Assembly: GCA_036365145.1 (NCBI GenBank)
Contig: JAEOAD010002232.1
Coordinates: 3,665,001 to 3,729,000 of the forward strand
DNA from: Orientallactaga sibirica
Taxonomy: Eukaryota; Chordata; Mammalia; Rodentia; Dipodidae
DNA: 64,000 bases
Direction: 5' to 3'
How positions within the stretch are numbered: position 1 is the stretch's first letter; each line of letters begins with the position of its first letter. The position numbers and the translations under genes are program-made. The notes beneath the pieces are model-generated. The model made no database searches, was not told the DNA's origin, and was given only the letters and a program-made list of their open reading frames with translations. Positions 52,402-62,637 of this stretch are shown here, one piece after another.

Positions 52402-52607
52402 AGGCTGGAGACATGAGCTTGGTGGTTAAAGATGCTTGCTTACAAAGCCTGACAGTCTGGGTTCGATTCCCCAGTACCCATCTAAGCCAGACGCACAGAG
52501 TGGTACATGTATTTGGAGTTCATTTGCAGTGGCAAGAGACTCTGGTGCAGTGTTTCTCTGTATATCCCTCTCTATCTCTCTGTTTGCAAATATATATATA
52601 TATCACA
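52402..52607 (+). mobile_element. tRNA-SINE
   Basis: Head AGGCTGGAGACATGAGCTTG, B box GGTTCGATTCCCC, body CCAGACGCACAGAGTGG, tail with CAAATATATATATATAT. Confidence 0.93.
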
Positions 52608-52922
52608 CCATGACCAATAGTTGCCCAAACAAGGCATGTGGAAGTCACCTTCAGAGTTTTTACTTTAGCTCTAGAGTCTAATCAGTCACCCAGTCCTCGT
52701 GGGTCTGTCTCTGAGATGTCGCTTTAGTTGCATCACTTTCCTCCGGGCTTATCTCTCATCCAGATCACAGAGAAGCTTCCAAACTGGTCTCTGCTGAGGC
52801 CATCTGCCAAAATGCTACCAAGGTGGTCTTCCTAAAACCCATCTTCCCTTCAAGAACTTCAGAACTTCTCCACTGTTTATGAGACAAATCCAAACTTCTA
52901 CATGTAAGAAACCTCTTGGTCT

Positions 52923-53091
52923 AGCCGGGCATGGTGGTGCATGCCTTTAATCCCAGCACGGGAGGCAGAGGTAGGAGGATTGCCGTGAGTTTGAGGCCAC
53001 CCTGAGACTACATAGTGAATTCCAGGTCAGCCTGGGCTAAGTGAGACCCTATCTCGAAAATCAAAAAAAAAAAAAAAAAAAGAAAGAAAGA
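52923..53091 (+). mobile_element. B1 SINE with target-site duplication
   Basis: Sense B1 from AGCCGGGCATGGTGGTGCAT to an A/GAAA tail. AAGAAACCTCTTGGTCT (52906-52922) recurs as AAGAAACCCCTTGGTCT (53092-53108). Confidence 0.97.
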
Positions 53092-53108
53092 AAGAAACCC
53101 CTTGGTCT

Positions 53109-54290
53109 TTATCTGACCCACCCTATCTCTTCAGTCCCAGCTCCCAGAGTGCCCCATCTTCCAGCATTTTCCACACATTCCAGACTTTGCACATGTTCTT
53201 CCCCATCACTAGACGGCTTTCCGCACCTACCTAGTTCATCTGGCTGTGCCTCGCATTCATCTGGCTGCGCCTCCTGTCTTCCCAGATGCAGCTCACTGCG
53301 TTTCCTGAGCAGGATATTCACAGGCTTACCTCTGACAGGAGCATGGCCTACCTTTGGGAATTCATGGCTCTTTGGTGTTTGAGTGATTAACAGGGAGACC
53401 ACCCAGCAGAACAGTGAAGAGCATGGGCTCTAAGTAATTTAGAAAATGAACAAATATAAAAAAAAAATAAAAAGGTACAGCTGTCTTCTTCTCTCCACCC
53501 ACCTTAAACAACCTTTATGTAAGAAAGGATCCAGATCTCTGTATATATGTCACAAATCTAGGAGTAGGACTTATAATATATGCGTATGAGATAATTCCAA
53601 GGTCCTTCTCCAAGGGTATCTGGTCTTTCCTTTCAAAGGGCTCAAGGTTAGAAATTGTATGAGGAGCAATGATTCTCCATGGTTCAACGAAAGCTTTTAT
53701 TCACTACATTTGATATCTGTTGAGATTATATGGACCAAGAAACTTTTAGAAAGCTGTCCATATGTTTCAGGTGGAAAAATTACCCACATAACCCATTGAC
53801 CTTCCCTAAGATCCATGCGAGCACGGAACATTATAACTAGCATGCTGGTCTGCTGCCTGTGATGGGACCATGCATTGTCTAACACTCAGCTATTTTCTAA
53901 CAGTCTTCCCCCACTTCCTGCTTGCTAAGGCACACAACTGCAGTAATAGTAATATGCCTAGCTAAAAAGTTCTCACACTCCCAGAGTCCCTTGCAGTAGG
54001 CTGCAGGCATGTGACTTACATCCTGAAAAATCAGACAGCTCTGTGTGAAAAGTGAAGTGAGCTAACTGAAGAGGAGGCTAGATGCCATTAGGCTGCCATC
54101 CAGAAAACCCGGAGGTAGAAGTAGTCAGCTCTTTAATAGCAAGGGTGCAGAGCTTCTGGTGGCTACTTCTGAGTGCTACTGGTGCCAAGGAGTGGTTGTA
54201 TCTCACTCAACCTGCCCCGCAGCCCCAAGTTTGGCTATCTATGCAGCCTCCTTCCGAAGATATCTTGGAGGGCTCCTGATATCCTTGCAT
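53109..54290. other. Unassigned sequence, about 1.2 kb
   Basis: A serine-rich 113-codon plus frame reaches from the B1 tail to 53382 and has no recognised domain. 53970-54030 (CCCAGAGTCCCTTGCAGTAG, GCAGGCATGTGAC) resembles old transposon text I cannot name. No gene is recognised. Confidence 0.35.
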
Positions 54291-54304
54291 AAAAATCCTT
54301 TTCT

Positions 54305-54458
54305 GGAGGCCGGGCGTGGTGGTGCATGCCTTTAATCCCAGCACTTGGGGGAGTGGGGGGCCAGAGGTAGGAGGATCACTGTGAGTGCAAGGCCACCCTG
54401 AGACTACATAGTGAATTCCAGGTCAGCCTGAGCTAGAGTGAGGCCCTACCTTGAAAAA

Positions 54459-54488
<30 letters not shown>
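54305..54488 (+). mobile_element. B1 SINE with long poly-A and target-site duplication
   Basis: Sense B1 from GGCCGGGCGTGGTGGTGCAT with an extra GGGGAGTGGGGGGCC patch, then about 30 A. AAAAATCCTTTTCT is at 54291-54304 and 54489-54502, a perfect 14-base duplication; together with the long pure A run this suggests a young copy. Confidence 0.97.
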
Positions 54489-54496
<8 letters not shown>

Positions 54497-54534
54497 TTTT
54501 CTGTTAAAGCCAGCCAGCATAGATTCTTCTTTTT

Positions 54535-54730
54535 AAAAATATATATTTTTTTTATTTATTAGCGAGAAAGAGAATGGGCACTCCAGGGCCTTCTGCCACA
54601 GCAAGCGAACTTCAGACACATGTGCCACTTTGTGCATCTGGCTTTATGTGGATACTAGAGAATCCTTGCAAGTAAGTCAGGCCTTGCAAGTAAGCACCTT
54701 TAACCACTGAGCCATGTCTCCATTCCAAAA
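54535..54730 (-). mobile_element. tRNA-SINE
   Basis: Antisense: AT-rich tail, short GA run, CTCCAGGGCCTTCTGCCACA, a locally doubled CTTGCAAGTAAG, head ending GAGCCATGTCTCCATTCC. Confidence 0.92.
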
Positions 54731-54736
54731 CTTGTT

Positions 54737-54999
54737 CTTTTTTTAAATTTATATCTATTCATTTTAATTGTTGTTTATTTTTATTTATTTATTTATTGGA
54801 CAGTGACAGACAGAGAGAAAGAGGCAGATAGATAGAGAATGAGCATGCCAGAGCGTCCAGCCACTGCAAATGAACTCCAGATGCATGCCCCCCCTCCCGT
54901 GTGCATCTGGCTGACGTGGGTCCTGGAAATCAAGCCTCTAACTGGGGTCCTTAGGCTTCACAGGCAAGCACTTAACCACTAAGCCATCTCTCCAGCCCT
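54737..54999 (-). mobile_element. tRNA-SINE
   Basis: Antisense: tail TTTATTTATTTATTTATTGG, GA run, body (GCATGCCAGAGCGTCCAGCC), CTGACGTGGGTCCTGG, head ending AAGCCATCTCTCCAGCCC. Confidence 0.95.
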
Positions 55000-55002
55000 C
55001 TT

Positions 55003-55153
55003 TGTGTTTATTTTCTTGAAGTAGGGTCTCACTGTAGTACAGGCTGACCTGAAACTCACTCTGTAGTCCCAAGCTGGCCTCAAACTCCCAGCAGTCCTTC
55101 TACCTCTGCCTCTCCAGTGCTGGGATTAAAGGTGTGTACCATCATCCCTGGCC
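55003..55153 (-). mobile_element. B1 SINE
   Basis: Antisense: GAAGTAGGGTCTCACTGTAG to ACCATCATCCCTGGC; somewhat diverged and abutting the preceding SINE. Confidence 0.92.
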
Positions 55154-55484
55154 AGCATGGATTCTGATACAATTAAGAACGCTGAATAATGTATGTGTGA
55201 CCTTGCCCTTGAAAGGTCTTGCAGCATCACTACATGCTCTCCTCCCTCAATGATCCTAGTATTTCCATGGAACTTAGCGAATCCCATCTCAGCTACCACA
55301 ATCTTAGAATAAAGACAGCTTCTGCAGTGTTCATCAGGGATTTGGGCACTCTCCACTGTGAGGTTTCTCAGTATCTCAGAAAGGAGACCTCCTAGACCCT
55401 TCCAGGTGACATAGTAAAGATGGGTGAGGGGGCTCCATATGATAAATCCATGCTGACCTTCATATCACCTCACTTTAAAAAAAG
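55154..55484. other. Unassigned sequence
   Basis: No repeat or exon is recognised. Confidence 0.4.
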
Positions 55485-56500
55485 TCTTTTTTTTCTTTTA
55501 TTGTTTGTATTGGGAACATTAATAATATATGAACATATAATGATTTGAGCATGTTCTTACCCACTGATCCTTTTTTTTGTCCCTATCCCTCACTCCCCAC
55601 CCCCTAAGGACCCTCCTCTTCCAAAGTAGTTCTTCTGTTTTGTTATCTCAGTCCCATTTGTCCTCCTCCATCCTTCATGTCAAAATGTTGAAGGGCCCCA
55701 ACCTTGCTGGTCTTGTAGCAGTGTCAGTAACCATGGAGATGTTGTGAATGCGCCAGATGGTTCATGTCAGAAGAACAGTGCCCTCAAGAATTCCTATGCA
55801 CCCCACGGCTCTTCCATTCCTTCATCCCTCTTCCACAGTGCTTCCTGAGCCTTGGAGGGTGTGGTAGAAGTCTCCTTTAGTGTTGAGCTCTTGACAAACT
55901 CTTGTCTTCTGTTTTGATGAGTTTTGAGTCTCCTCGGCATCTACCGCCCTCTCCATAGAGCTGGTTCTCAGTGGGAGCAGCACTCATTTTCAATGACTAC
56001 CTTTGAGGTGTTCCCTGAACCCTGAAAGGTGTGTGATAGAGATGATTCGTCCAGTGCTAAGCCCCAGCCTTCCTCTTCTTCTTATCATTTTGATGAGTCT
56101 GGCATTCGCCACTGTCTATAAAAAGAAGGTTCTCTAAGCAAAAAGAAGAATAGCATTTATCGAAGGGCTTAAGCACACACCCTTATAAAATTGTTTGATG
56201 GGCATAAAAACTGTTTAGCCAAGGGACAATGGAAGCTTCTCTCTGGATCTATGATCTTCCAGCCATAGGGTTTTGACTCTTTCTCGGTACCAGGCATAAA
56301 TTCCCTCCCACTGAGTGGGGCCTGTTATCCAATCAGAGTGCAGTTGACTGCCCCCATAACTTATATTCTACTATTGCACCATTGGGTATATCTTGCCTGG
56401 CTGGTTGATTTTGTAGCTTGCAGAATCTACTGTTTATGAAGGGTTTTCTGGCATTTTAATTCCTTCTGAGCCTTTATTGAATAAAGTTCTCACTAAGCAT
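55485..56500 (-). mobile_element. L1 3' UTR, older copy
   Basis: Text runs in the same order as the younger pieces at 58800 and 59375: CTTCCTGAGCCTTGGAGGGT, GTTTTGACTCTTTCTCGGTA, CCAGGCATAAATTCCCTCCC, ATCCAATCAGAGTGCAGTTG, with the A-rich 3' end at the left as poly-T (55495). More diverged. No ORF2 coding part is attached. Confidence 0.75.
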
Positions 56501-56635
56501 CTAAGAAAACATTTAGAAATCTAGATACTTAAGGCAGTATGTAGAGTCAGAGATCGCTGAAAAAGTACACCAGTTTCTATAATTTGAGCCAGATCTAAAA
56601 TTACATTTCCCCCCAACAAATAGAAAAGTAGTTTT

Positions 56636-56760
56636 TCTTTTTTTCTTTTTCCTTTTTTCTTTTTATTGACAACTTCCTTAATTGTAGACAATATCCCATG
56701 GTCCTTCCCTCCCCCCCCCCACTTTCCCCTTTGAAACTCCACTCTCCATCTTCTTTATTC
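56636..56760 (-). mobile_element. L1 3' UTR, short 5'-truncated copy
   Basis: Poly-T-rich start, then TTATTGACAACTTCCTTAAT, TGTAGACAATATCCCATGG, CCTTTGAAACTCCACTCTCC, the last about 100 bases of the L1 also seen at 58800. Confidence 0.85.
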
Positions 56761-56774
56761 CCAAATCAATCACT

Positions 56775-57127
56775 TTTGTTATTGTTGTGACCACAACGCC
56801 TGAGAGAAACAATGTAAGAGGGGCAAGGTCTACTTTGACTCACAACTTCTGAGAGTTCCATCCAGCTGGATGGGGAGGCAGTGGGCAGAGCAAAAGAGAG
56901 CAGTTGGTGTCATGGTGGGTGAGAAAACAAAGAAAGGAGAATGTTGACAGGGAGCTGGTTTTCTCCATTTTTTTTTTTCCAGCTCAGAGACCCCAGACCA
57001 TGGAATGGAGCTCTCTATTTCAGGGTGAGCTGTTCTCCTCAGTTAATCCTCTCAGAAACACCCTCATGGAAAGATCTACAAGTGTCTCTTGCCAACCTCC
57101 AGGATGGCTTTTTGCTGGTTTGTCTGC
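56775..57127 (-). mobile_element. MaLR LTR, antisense, 5' part disrupted
   Basis: GTTATTGTTGTGACCACAAC, GCAAGGTCTACTTTGACTCA, CAACTTCTGAGAGTTCCATC match the R/U5 half of MT/MST-like LTRs on the minus strand. The U3 half is hard to follow. Confidence 0.55.
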
Positions 57128-57272
57128 CTGTTTGTTTTGATGCAGTGTCTCACATAGCTTAGGCTGGCATCAGAGTCACTATGTAGCCACTTCTGCTCTT
57201 CAGTTCCTGATCCTCTGGCCTTTAACCTCCTGAGTGCTTGGATTTCAGGCATGTGCTCCCATGTCCAACGTT
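57128..57272 (-). mobile_element. Old B1/proto-B1-like SINE
   Basis: ATGCAGTGTCTCACATAGCT, AGGCTGGCATCAGAGTCACT, ATGTAGCC, TCCTGAGTGCTTGGATTTCA and GGCATGTGCTCCCATG keep the B1 order with heavy divergence. Confidence 0.75.
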
Positions 57273-58025
57273 CTCCTCAGTGATCCTAAATCCAGTGAAG
57301 ATTAACCCTCGTGCTGATTCTCAAAGTGTTCTCTACAAAGCTCTGGAGGAGCTACAAATCCTCTGTGAAAGCCAAGAAGACAAAGCTCTGAGGCACAAAA
57401 CTCCACTTCAATCAGAGAAACTCCAAAAAAAAAAAAAAAAAAAAATCAGTGTATGGGTTTCCACCTGGGAAGAGGGATAAATATTTTTAAGTTAGAAAAA
57501 TCACCAAATTAGATCATCCTTGCGATTCATCTGGAGAGTATGTTTTCTAATTAGAATGGGCTTGTTTGACATCCCTCATTAGAATCCTAAGGGGAGCCTT
57601 CAGAAACAATTACATTGATGGTCCAGTTTGTTTTCTCCCAAATCCACTGGGCCTATCAGGAAGCTATGCCTTTGCCTTATAGGAGAGCAATATGACATAG
57701 ACTTCTCTTGGGAGAAGGTACACAATATCAGCGCCAGCAGTGCCTGAGTGACAGAACAGTCTCTAAAAAGCCATGCCAGGAACTATGGGGTACCCTCCAT
57801 CTTTCCTGTGTACTGAGGGCGAGATTGCCTTAAAAAAAAAAAAAGAATTAATCTGAGAAGGGCTAGTAGTATCAATGAGCATGCCCTGTCTACACATATG
57901 TGCTCAAGCTTAAGCTAACTCAATGGGGAATTCATGATTCTCGGGCTATCCATTCATTCTTTTCTTTGGTGGGGGGTTGTTCCTTGATGTTTAATTTTTT
58001 ATGTTATTCATACATTATTTTTTGT
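57273..58025. other. Unassigned sequence
   Basis: Poly-A run at about 57425-57446. 57490-57610 (CACCAAATTAGATCATCC, TTCTAATTAGAATGGGC, CCTCATTAGAATCC) is island-like with repeated ATTAGA. No exon is recognised. Confidence 0.35.
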
Positions 58026-58027
58026 TT

Positions 58028-58185
58028 TTTACTTTTTTAACTTTTATTGACAACCTCCATATATACAGACAATATACCATGATCATAATCACTTCCCACA
58101 ATCCTCCCTTTTCCTCCTCTTAAATCTGTCCTCCACTGAATCCCTTTTTCTTTTATTTTTCTTTTCTTTTTTTTAAAAAAGTCAT
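58028..58185 (-). mobile_element. L1 3' UTR, short copy
   Basis: ACTTTTATTGACAACCTCCA, ACAGACAATATACCATGATC, TCCTCCACTGAATCCC follow the L1 3' terminus seen at 58800, diverged at the far end. Confidence 0.7.
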
Positions 58186-58187
58186 TT

Positions 58188-58463
58188 ACATTTTTTTTAA
58201 TTTTTATTTATTTATTTATTTTTGGAGAGAGACACAGAGAGAGACAGACAGAGAGGGAGGGAGAGGGAGACCGAGAATGGGAGCGCCAGTAGTCTCTCAG
58301 CTGCTGGGAACAAAATCCAGATGCGTGTGCCCCCTTGTGGGCAAGTGTGGCATTGCGCCCTTGCGTCACTTTGCATCTGGCTAAACGTGGGACCTGGAGA
58401 TTGGAACCGGGTTCTTAGGCTTAGTAGGCAGGCGCCTTGACCACTAAGCCATCTCTCCAGCCC
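58188..58463 (-). mobile_element. tRNA-SINE, long GGGGGCGC-type subfamily
   Basis: Antisense: TTTTTATTTATTTATTTATT, GA run, CTCTCAGCTGCTGGGAACAA, the extra block CCCCCTTGTGGGCAAG, TTGCGCCCTTGCGTCACTTT, GGCTTAGTAGGCAGGCGCC, head ending AAGCCATCTCTCCAGCCC. It matches the long copies at 20071, 20855 and 24657. Confidence 0.96.
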
Positions 58464-58799
58464 TCTTTTCTTTTTCTTTTTTTTTACTTTTTAGCTTATT
58501 TACCTAAACCTAGAATGTGTCATAACTGGAAATAGGCAAACCAGATTATTTTACTCCCACTGTCCTAGAGAAAAGAAAAGAGTTTTCATTAATAGCAACT
58601 GGGCACAGATCCAGTCCTGAAATCATACATATGACATCTTTTTAAAGGATGGTTTTCCCTCAATAATTACAAAGCATTATTTTAAACATAGATTCATCAC
58701 TACAGTTAAATGTGTGACAAATTTAGATTTGAAGACAAACATTGACCTTCCTACAGACAACGACCATTTCGTCACTATGAAAATTATGTCCATGTTTTT
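58464..58799. other. Unassigned AT-rich sequence
   Basis: No repeat or exon is recognised between the SINE and the L1 block. Confidence 0.4.
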
Positions 58800-59374
58800 T
58801 TAATTTATTTTTTTATTGACAACTTCCTTAATTGTAGACAATATCCCATGGTACTTCCCACCCTCCCTCCACTTGCCCCTTTGAAACTCCACTCTCCGTT
58901 ATATCCCCTCCCTCTTTTCCTCCTATTATGATGGTCTTGTGTAGGTAGTGTCAGGCACTGCGAGGTCATGGATATCCAGGCCATTTTGTGTCTGGAGGAG
59001 CACATTGTAAGGAGTCGTATTCTTCCTTTGGCTCTTATATTCTTTCCGCCCCCTCCTCTGCAATGGACCCTGAGCCTTGGAAGGTGTGTTAGAGATGTTT
59101 CAGTGCTGAGCACTCCTATGTCCCTTCTTCTCAGCACCATGGTGCCTTCTGAGTCATCCCAAGGTTGCCACCATCTGAAAAGAGAAACTTCTCTACCCAG
59201 AGTGAGAGTAGCATTAATATATGGGTACAGATATTAAGAGAAGTCCTTACTATGCAGTTTGGTGAGCATAGTATATACATTTAGCCAGGCACCAGCAGAC
59301 ATTATGCCCCTATGGCTCATGACTACCCCTGTTGTAGGTTTTCAGTATCAGGGATAGATTCCCTCCCATGGAGC
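58800..59374 (-). mobile_element. L1 3' UTR, 5'-truncated
   Basis: The minus strand reads GGGAGGGAATCTATCCCTGA through GGTCCATTGCAGAGGAGG and TGGCCTGGATATCCATGACC to GGAAGTTGTCAATAAAAAAA, the usual rodent L1 3' UTR style with a terminal A-rich tail. No ORF2 sequence is included. Confidence 0.85.
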
Positions 59375-60395
59375 ATTGACAACTTCTATACTTACCAACA
59401 ATAAACCATGATATTTCCCTCACCTCCCCCACTTTCCCCTTCCCAACTCCACTCTCCTTCATATCCTCTCCCTTTCTCTATTAGTCTCTCTTTTAATCTG
59501 ATGTCATCATCTTTTTCTCCTATTATAAGGGTCTTGTGAAGGTATTGCTAGGTACTGCAAAGTTGTGTATATCAAAGCCAGTTTCTGTCTGGACAGTTGT
59601 ATTGTAAGGAATCATACCCTTTCTTTGGCTCTTACATTCTTTCTACCACCTCTTCTGCAATGGACCCTGAGCATTGGAGGGTGTGACAGAGATGTTTCAG
59701 TGCTGGACACTCCTCCGTCATTTCTCAGTACTGTGTTGCTTTTGAGTCATCCCAGTGGTCATTGCCATCTGAAAAGAGAAGCTTCTCTAACCAAAAGTGA
59801 GAGTAGCATTAATATGTGAATATGAACATTAAGCATAGTGCTTTCAGGGCAGTTTGGTGAGAATAGTATATACATTTAGCCAGACAAGAGCAGGCTTTAT
59901 ATCCCTAAGGCACATGACCCCCTCCCCCCCGCCATAGGCTTTTGATTAGGTTTTCAGTACCAGGCATGTATTCCCTCCCATAGAGTGGGTCTCCAGTCCA
60001 ATTAGAGAGCAGTTGGTTGCCCCCAGAGCAGACATGCCACTATTAAACCTGTTCAGTCATTTGGCCTGTCTGGCCAAACTTGAGGTTTCCAGTGTCCACT
60101 GCTTTTACTGCTGATGACTTCTGTCTCCCATAGGGCTGCATGCAATGCAGCTTTTTCCAGCTCTCAGTTGGCTGGTCTACAGGGAGAAGGTTTTCTGCTC
60201 AGCACTAGCTTGCTTTCTCAGTGACCTTGCCGCCCAGGCATGTGAAGTCTTTAGCAATAGGGTCTTACCATCTGTTACTCCTGGGAAACCAAGGGTCTCG
60301 GCAATAGCCTGCAATGTTTTGGAGGCAACTGGTACCTCCCTGTCCAACAGCTCACTGGTAGGTATCCCATCCCGGGCACTGAAAATTTTCTAATA
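59375..60395 (-). mobile_element. L1 3' UTR, second copy, head to tail with the first
   Basis: Starts at the left with TTGACAACTTCTATACTTAC and repeats the order of the neighbour (CTTGTGAAGGTATTGCTAGG, CTGCAATGGACCCTGAGCAT, CTTTTGAGTCATCCCAG, GAGAGTAGCATTAATATG). It extends about 450 bases further upstream (CCAATTAGAGAGCAGTTGG, GGTATCCCATCCCGGGC). It lacks a clear poly-T of its own at the junction. Confidence 0.82.
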
Positions 60396-60955
60396 GCAAT
60401 CTATGGCTTCTGGATTCATTCTTTATGATCAGCTAATGCTGAGTAACAATTGTGTTCCAGGCTCTACACTGGTGAACACAATCCCCACCCATCAAAGCAT
60501 TCACTGCCCTTGATACCAGAGGCCAGTAAACACAAAATTTACTCATAAAACTGTTACAGACTCCAAAAATTAAAACGCACCATGGAGGAGGAGTCTAAAG
60601 ATTATAGGTATCATCATCTTCTGGGGAAAAAGAGCTAAGTGAGGGCTGAAATAGACAAAGGATTTCATGTAAAGAATGAATGGGGTTTAGAAAGCAAAAG
60701 ATGAAGGTTTTCCAGACAAGCATCAAATAAATCATAGCGTATGTATGTGTCACTCTTTGGCATCTGTTCACCGACCCATTAATAGACTCTTTTCCAACAG
60801 CAGGCTCCATTAGCAACTGGTTCTGTGCAACTGGGTTCTGTATGTTTTTGAATAAGTGTAGAGCTCAGGACCACATGAATTTTATGACTGGAAAGTGAAC
60901 CTGGGGCCAAGGTCAGGGCCACAGGCAGGTGGACGTATCACAAGCTCCGAAGCAT
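60396..60955. other. Unassigned sequence
   Basis: No repeat or exon is recognised with confidence. Confidence 0.4.
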
Positions 60956-60959
60956 TCAT

Positions 60960-61150
60960 GAAGAAAGTGCAATCGAGGCAGAGGTCTCGATTCCGACTGT
61001 CCAGGTTCAGACTCAGTGCCTAGCACTTAGCGTAGCCTTGAGACAGGGTTCTCCACTTGCAAAATAAATAATTGTGTGCATTGAATAATAAGTACATAGC
61101 ACTATATCTAACATAATTGATACTACTGAGAGATTGATTGATGGTATTTG
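60960..61150 (+). mobile_element. MIR SINE
   Basis: GATTCCGACTGTCCAGGTTC, CCTTGAGACAGGGTTCTCC, GCAAAATAAATAATTGTGTG, AATAATAAGTACATAGCACT follow sense MIR order in worn form. Confidence 0.65.
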
Positions 61151-61634
61151 CAAATCCCATTATCCTAGAGGGGGAGTCAATCTTGCTTCTCCTTGTCTTC
61201 CGTAGCTAAGGAAATAGTCCAGAGTCACCACTCTTGAAAGAATCTGGTAGTTCGAGAAACCTAGGGAAATACAGTCCCTCTAAAAATCATCTTCAACTCA
61301 AATCACACTTTCATTCCACCTCTTCCTGTGCCTCTGGTGTCTCATCTGTGCCCCTTCCTATAAGGCCTTTGTTGTCCCAAAAATTTAAGAGAATCATAAG
61401 ATAGGTCTGGTCCACATTTCATGATGTTGTATTTATAGGACTGTTGGCAGATAAAGGCTTAATGTATATGGACTTTTTTCTCTCTCTAAGTATTTGAATT
61501 ATAAGATGAAGGTAGGCTAAATCTGTTAAGGAACCTTGGAGCTGTGATGGAGATTGTGGTCAGTACCAGTGGGTACCCATAGAAACTGTGCCACACATTA
61601 AGCCCTGTACAGGCATTCTCTTACTGAATCTTTG
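61151..61634. other. Unassigned sequence
   Basis: No repeat or exon is recognised. Confidence 0.4.
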
Positions 61635-61990
61635 TTATGGTCATTACTCATTATGTTCACATTTCTGTAACAAAGTACCCAAGATAACCAACTTATAGAG
61701 AGAAAAGATTTATGTGGCTCACAATTTAAAAGGTTTCAGTTGACTGGCTTCATTGCTTTTGGACCTGTGGCAAAGCAGTCTATAATGGTAGGAAACACAT
61801 GGCAGAGGGAGCTGCCTAGTTCCTGGCATCCAGGAAGCAAAGAGAGAGGAAGAGGAGGGGCCAGGATTACAATATTCCCTTCAAGGGAATATTCCTCATG
61901 GCCTAATTTCCTCTCACTAGGTCTCACTCCTTGAATGTTCACCACCTCCCAGTAGCACTTTAAGCTGGGGGCAAAACCTTTAACATGTAT
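61635..61990 (-). mobile_element. MST/MLT1-like MaLR LTR, antisense
   Basis: ATTTCTGTAACAAAGTACCC, GAAAAGATTTATGTGGCTCA, CAATTTAAAAGGTTTCAGTT, CACATGGCAGAGGGAGC, CTCATGGCCTAATTTCCTCT and CACCACCTCCCAGTAGCACT follow the minus-strand LTR order R/U5 to U3. Contains a perfect 11-base inverted repeat at 61871-61893. Confidence 0.78.
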
Positions 61991-62024
61991 CCTTTGGGGT
62001 ATATTTAAGACCCATGTTATAGGG

Positions 62025-62262
62025 CTGGAGAGATGGTTTGGCAGTTAAGGCACTTGCTAACAAAGCCAAAAGACCCTGGTTCGATTCCCCAGTACCCATG
62101 TAAAGCCAGATGCACAAGGTGGCACATGCATTTGGAGTTCATTTGCAGGGGTTGGAGGCCCTGGTGTGTGTTGGCTCTATCTATCTACCTGTCGATCTAT
62201 CTATCTGCATCTTTCTCTCTCTCAAATAAATAAATAAGAAAATAAAATATTTTTAAAAGATT
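62025..62262 (+). mobile_element. tRNA-SINE
   Basis: Head GGGCTGGAGAGATGGTTTGG, B box GGTTCGATTCCCC, body CCAGATGCACAAGGTGGC, a CTAT-rich stretch and CAAATAAATAAATAAG. Confidence 0.95.
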
Positions 62263-62309
62263 CACATTATAGGATTGACTTTAATCTCAAAGGGATAAGC
62301 TACTCCTTT

Positions 62310-62440
62310 GAATCCATCCAGTTTTCCATAGGAAACTGAGACTAACGAGGATAAATAAGAAGTACAAGTTCCCACAACCAGTAAGTGAGGAGCTAAGATC
62401 TGAATACAGATCAGTGACCTGGCTGTTCTTAGGGCTGGAT
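62310..62440 (-). mobile_element. MIR-like fragment, antisense
   Basis: GGAAACTGAGACTAACGAGG, AGTTCCCACAACCAGTAAGT, GAGGAGCTAAGATCTGAATA and GTGACCTGGCTGTTCTTAG resemble antisense MIR. Confidence 0.65.
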
Positions 62441-62581
62441 TCATTCATTTAGATTTAATAATGCTGTAATTAATGGCTCTGAGATTCTTGTGTGGTTAAG
62501 CCAGGCTATAAATGTCTGCGTGGGGGTTGGCAGTGGGAGTCAAAAGGTCTGTGCAAAACAGAAAATGCTTCTTGAGAAAAT

Positions 62582-62637
62582 GGTGTGTGTGTGTGTGTGT
62601 GTGAGTGTGTGTGAGTGTGTGTGAGTGTGTGTGTGTA
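62582..62637. repeat. (GT)n microsatellite with GA interruptions
   Basis: About 28 dinucleotide units of GT, interrupted at regular spacing by GA. Confidence 0.95.

Noticed and set aside
2037..62262. tRNA genes suggested by A and B boxes
   Set aside because: The boxes belong to tRNA-derived SINE heads; no complete cloverleaf or anticodon arm is kept.
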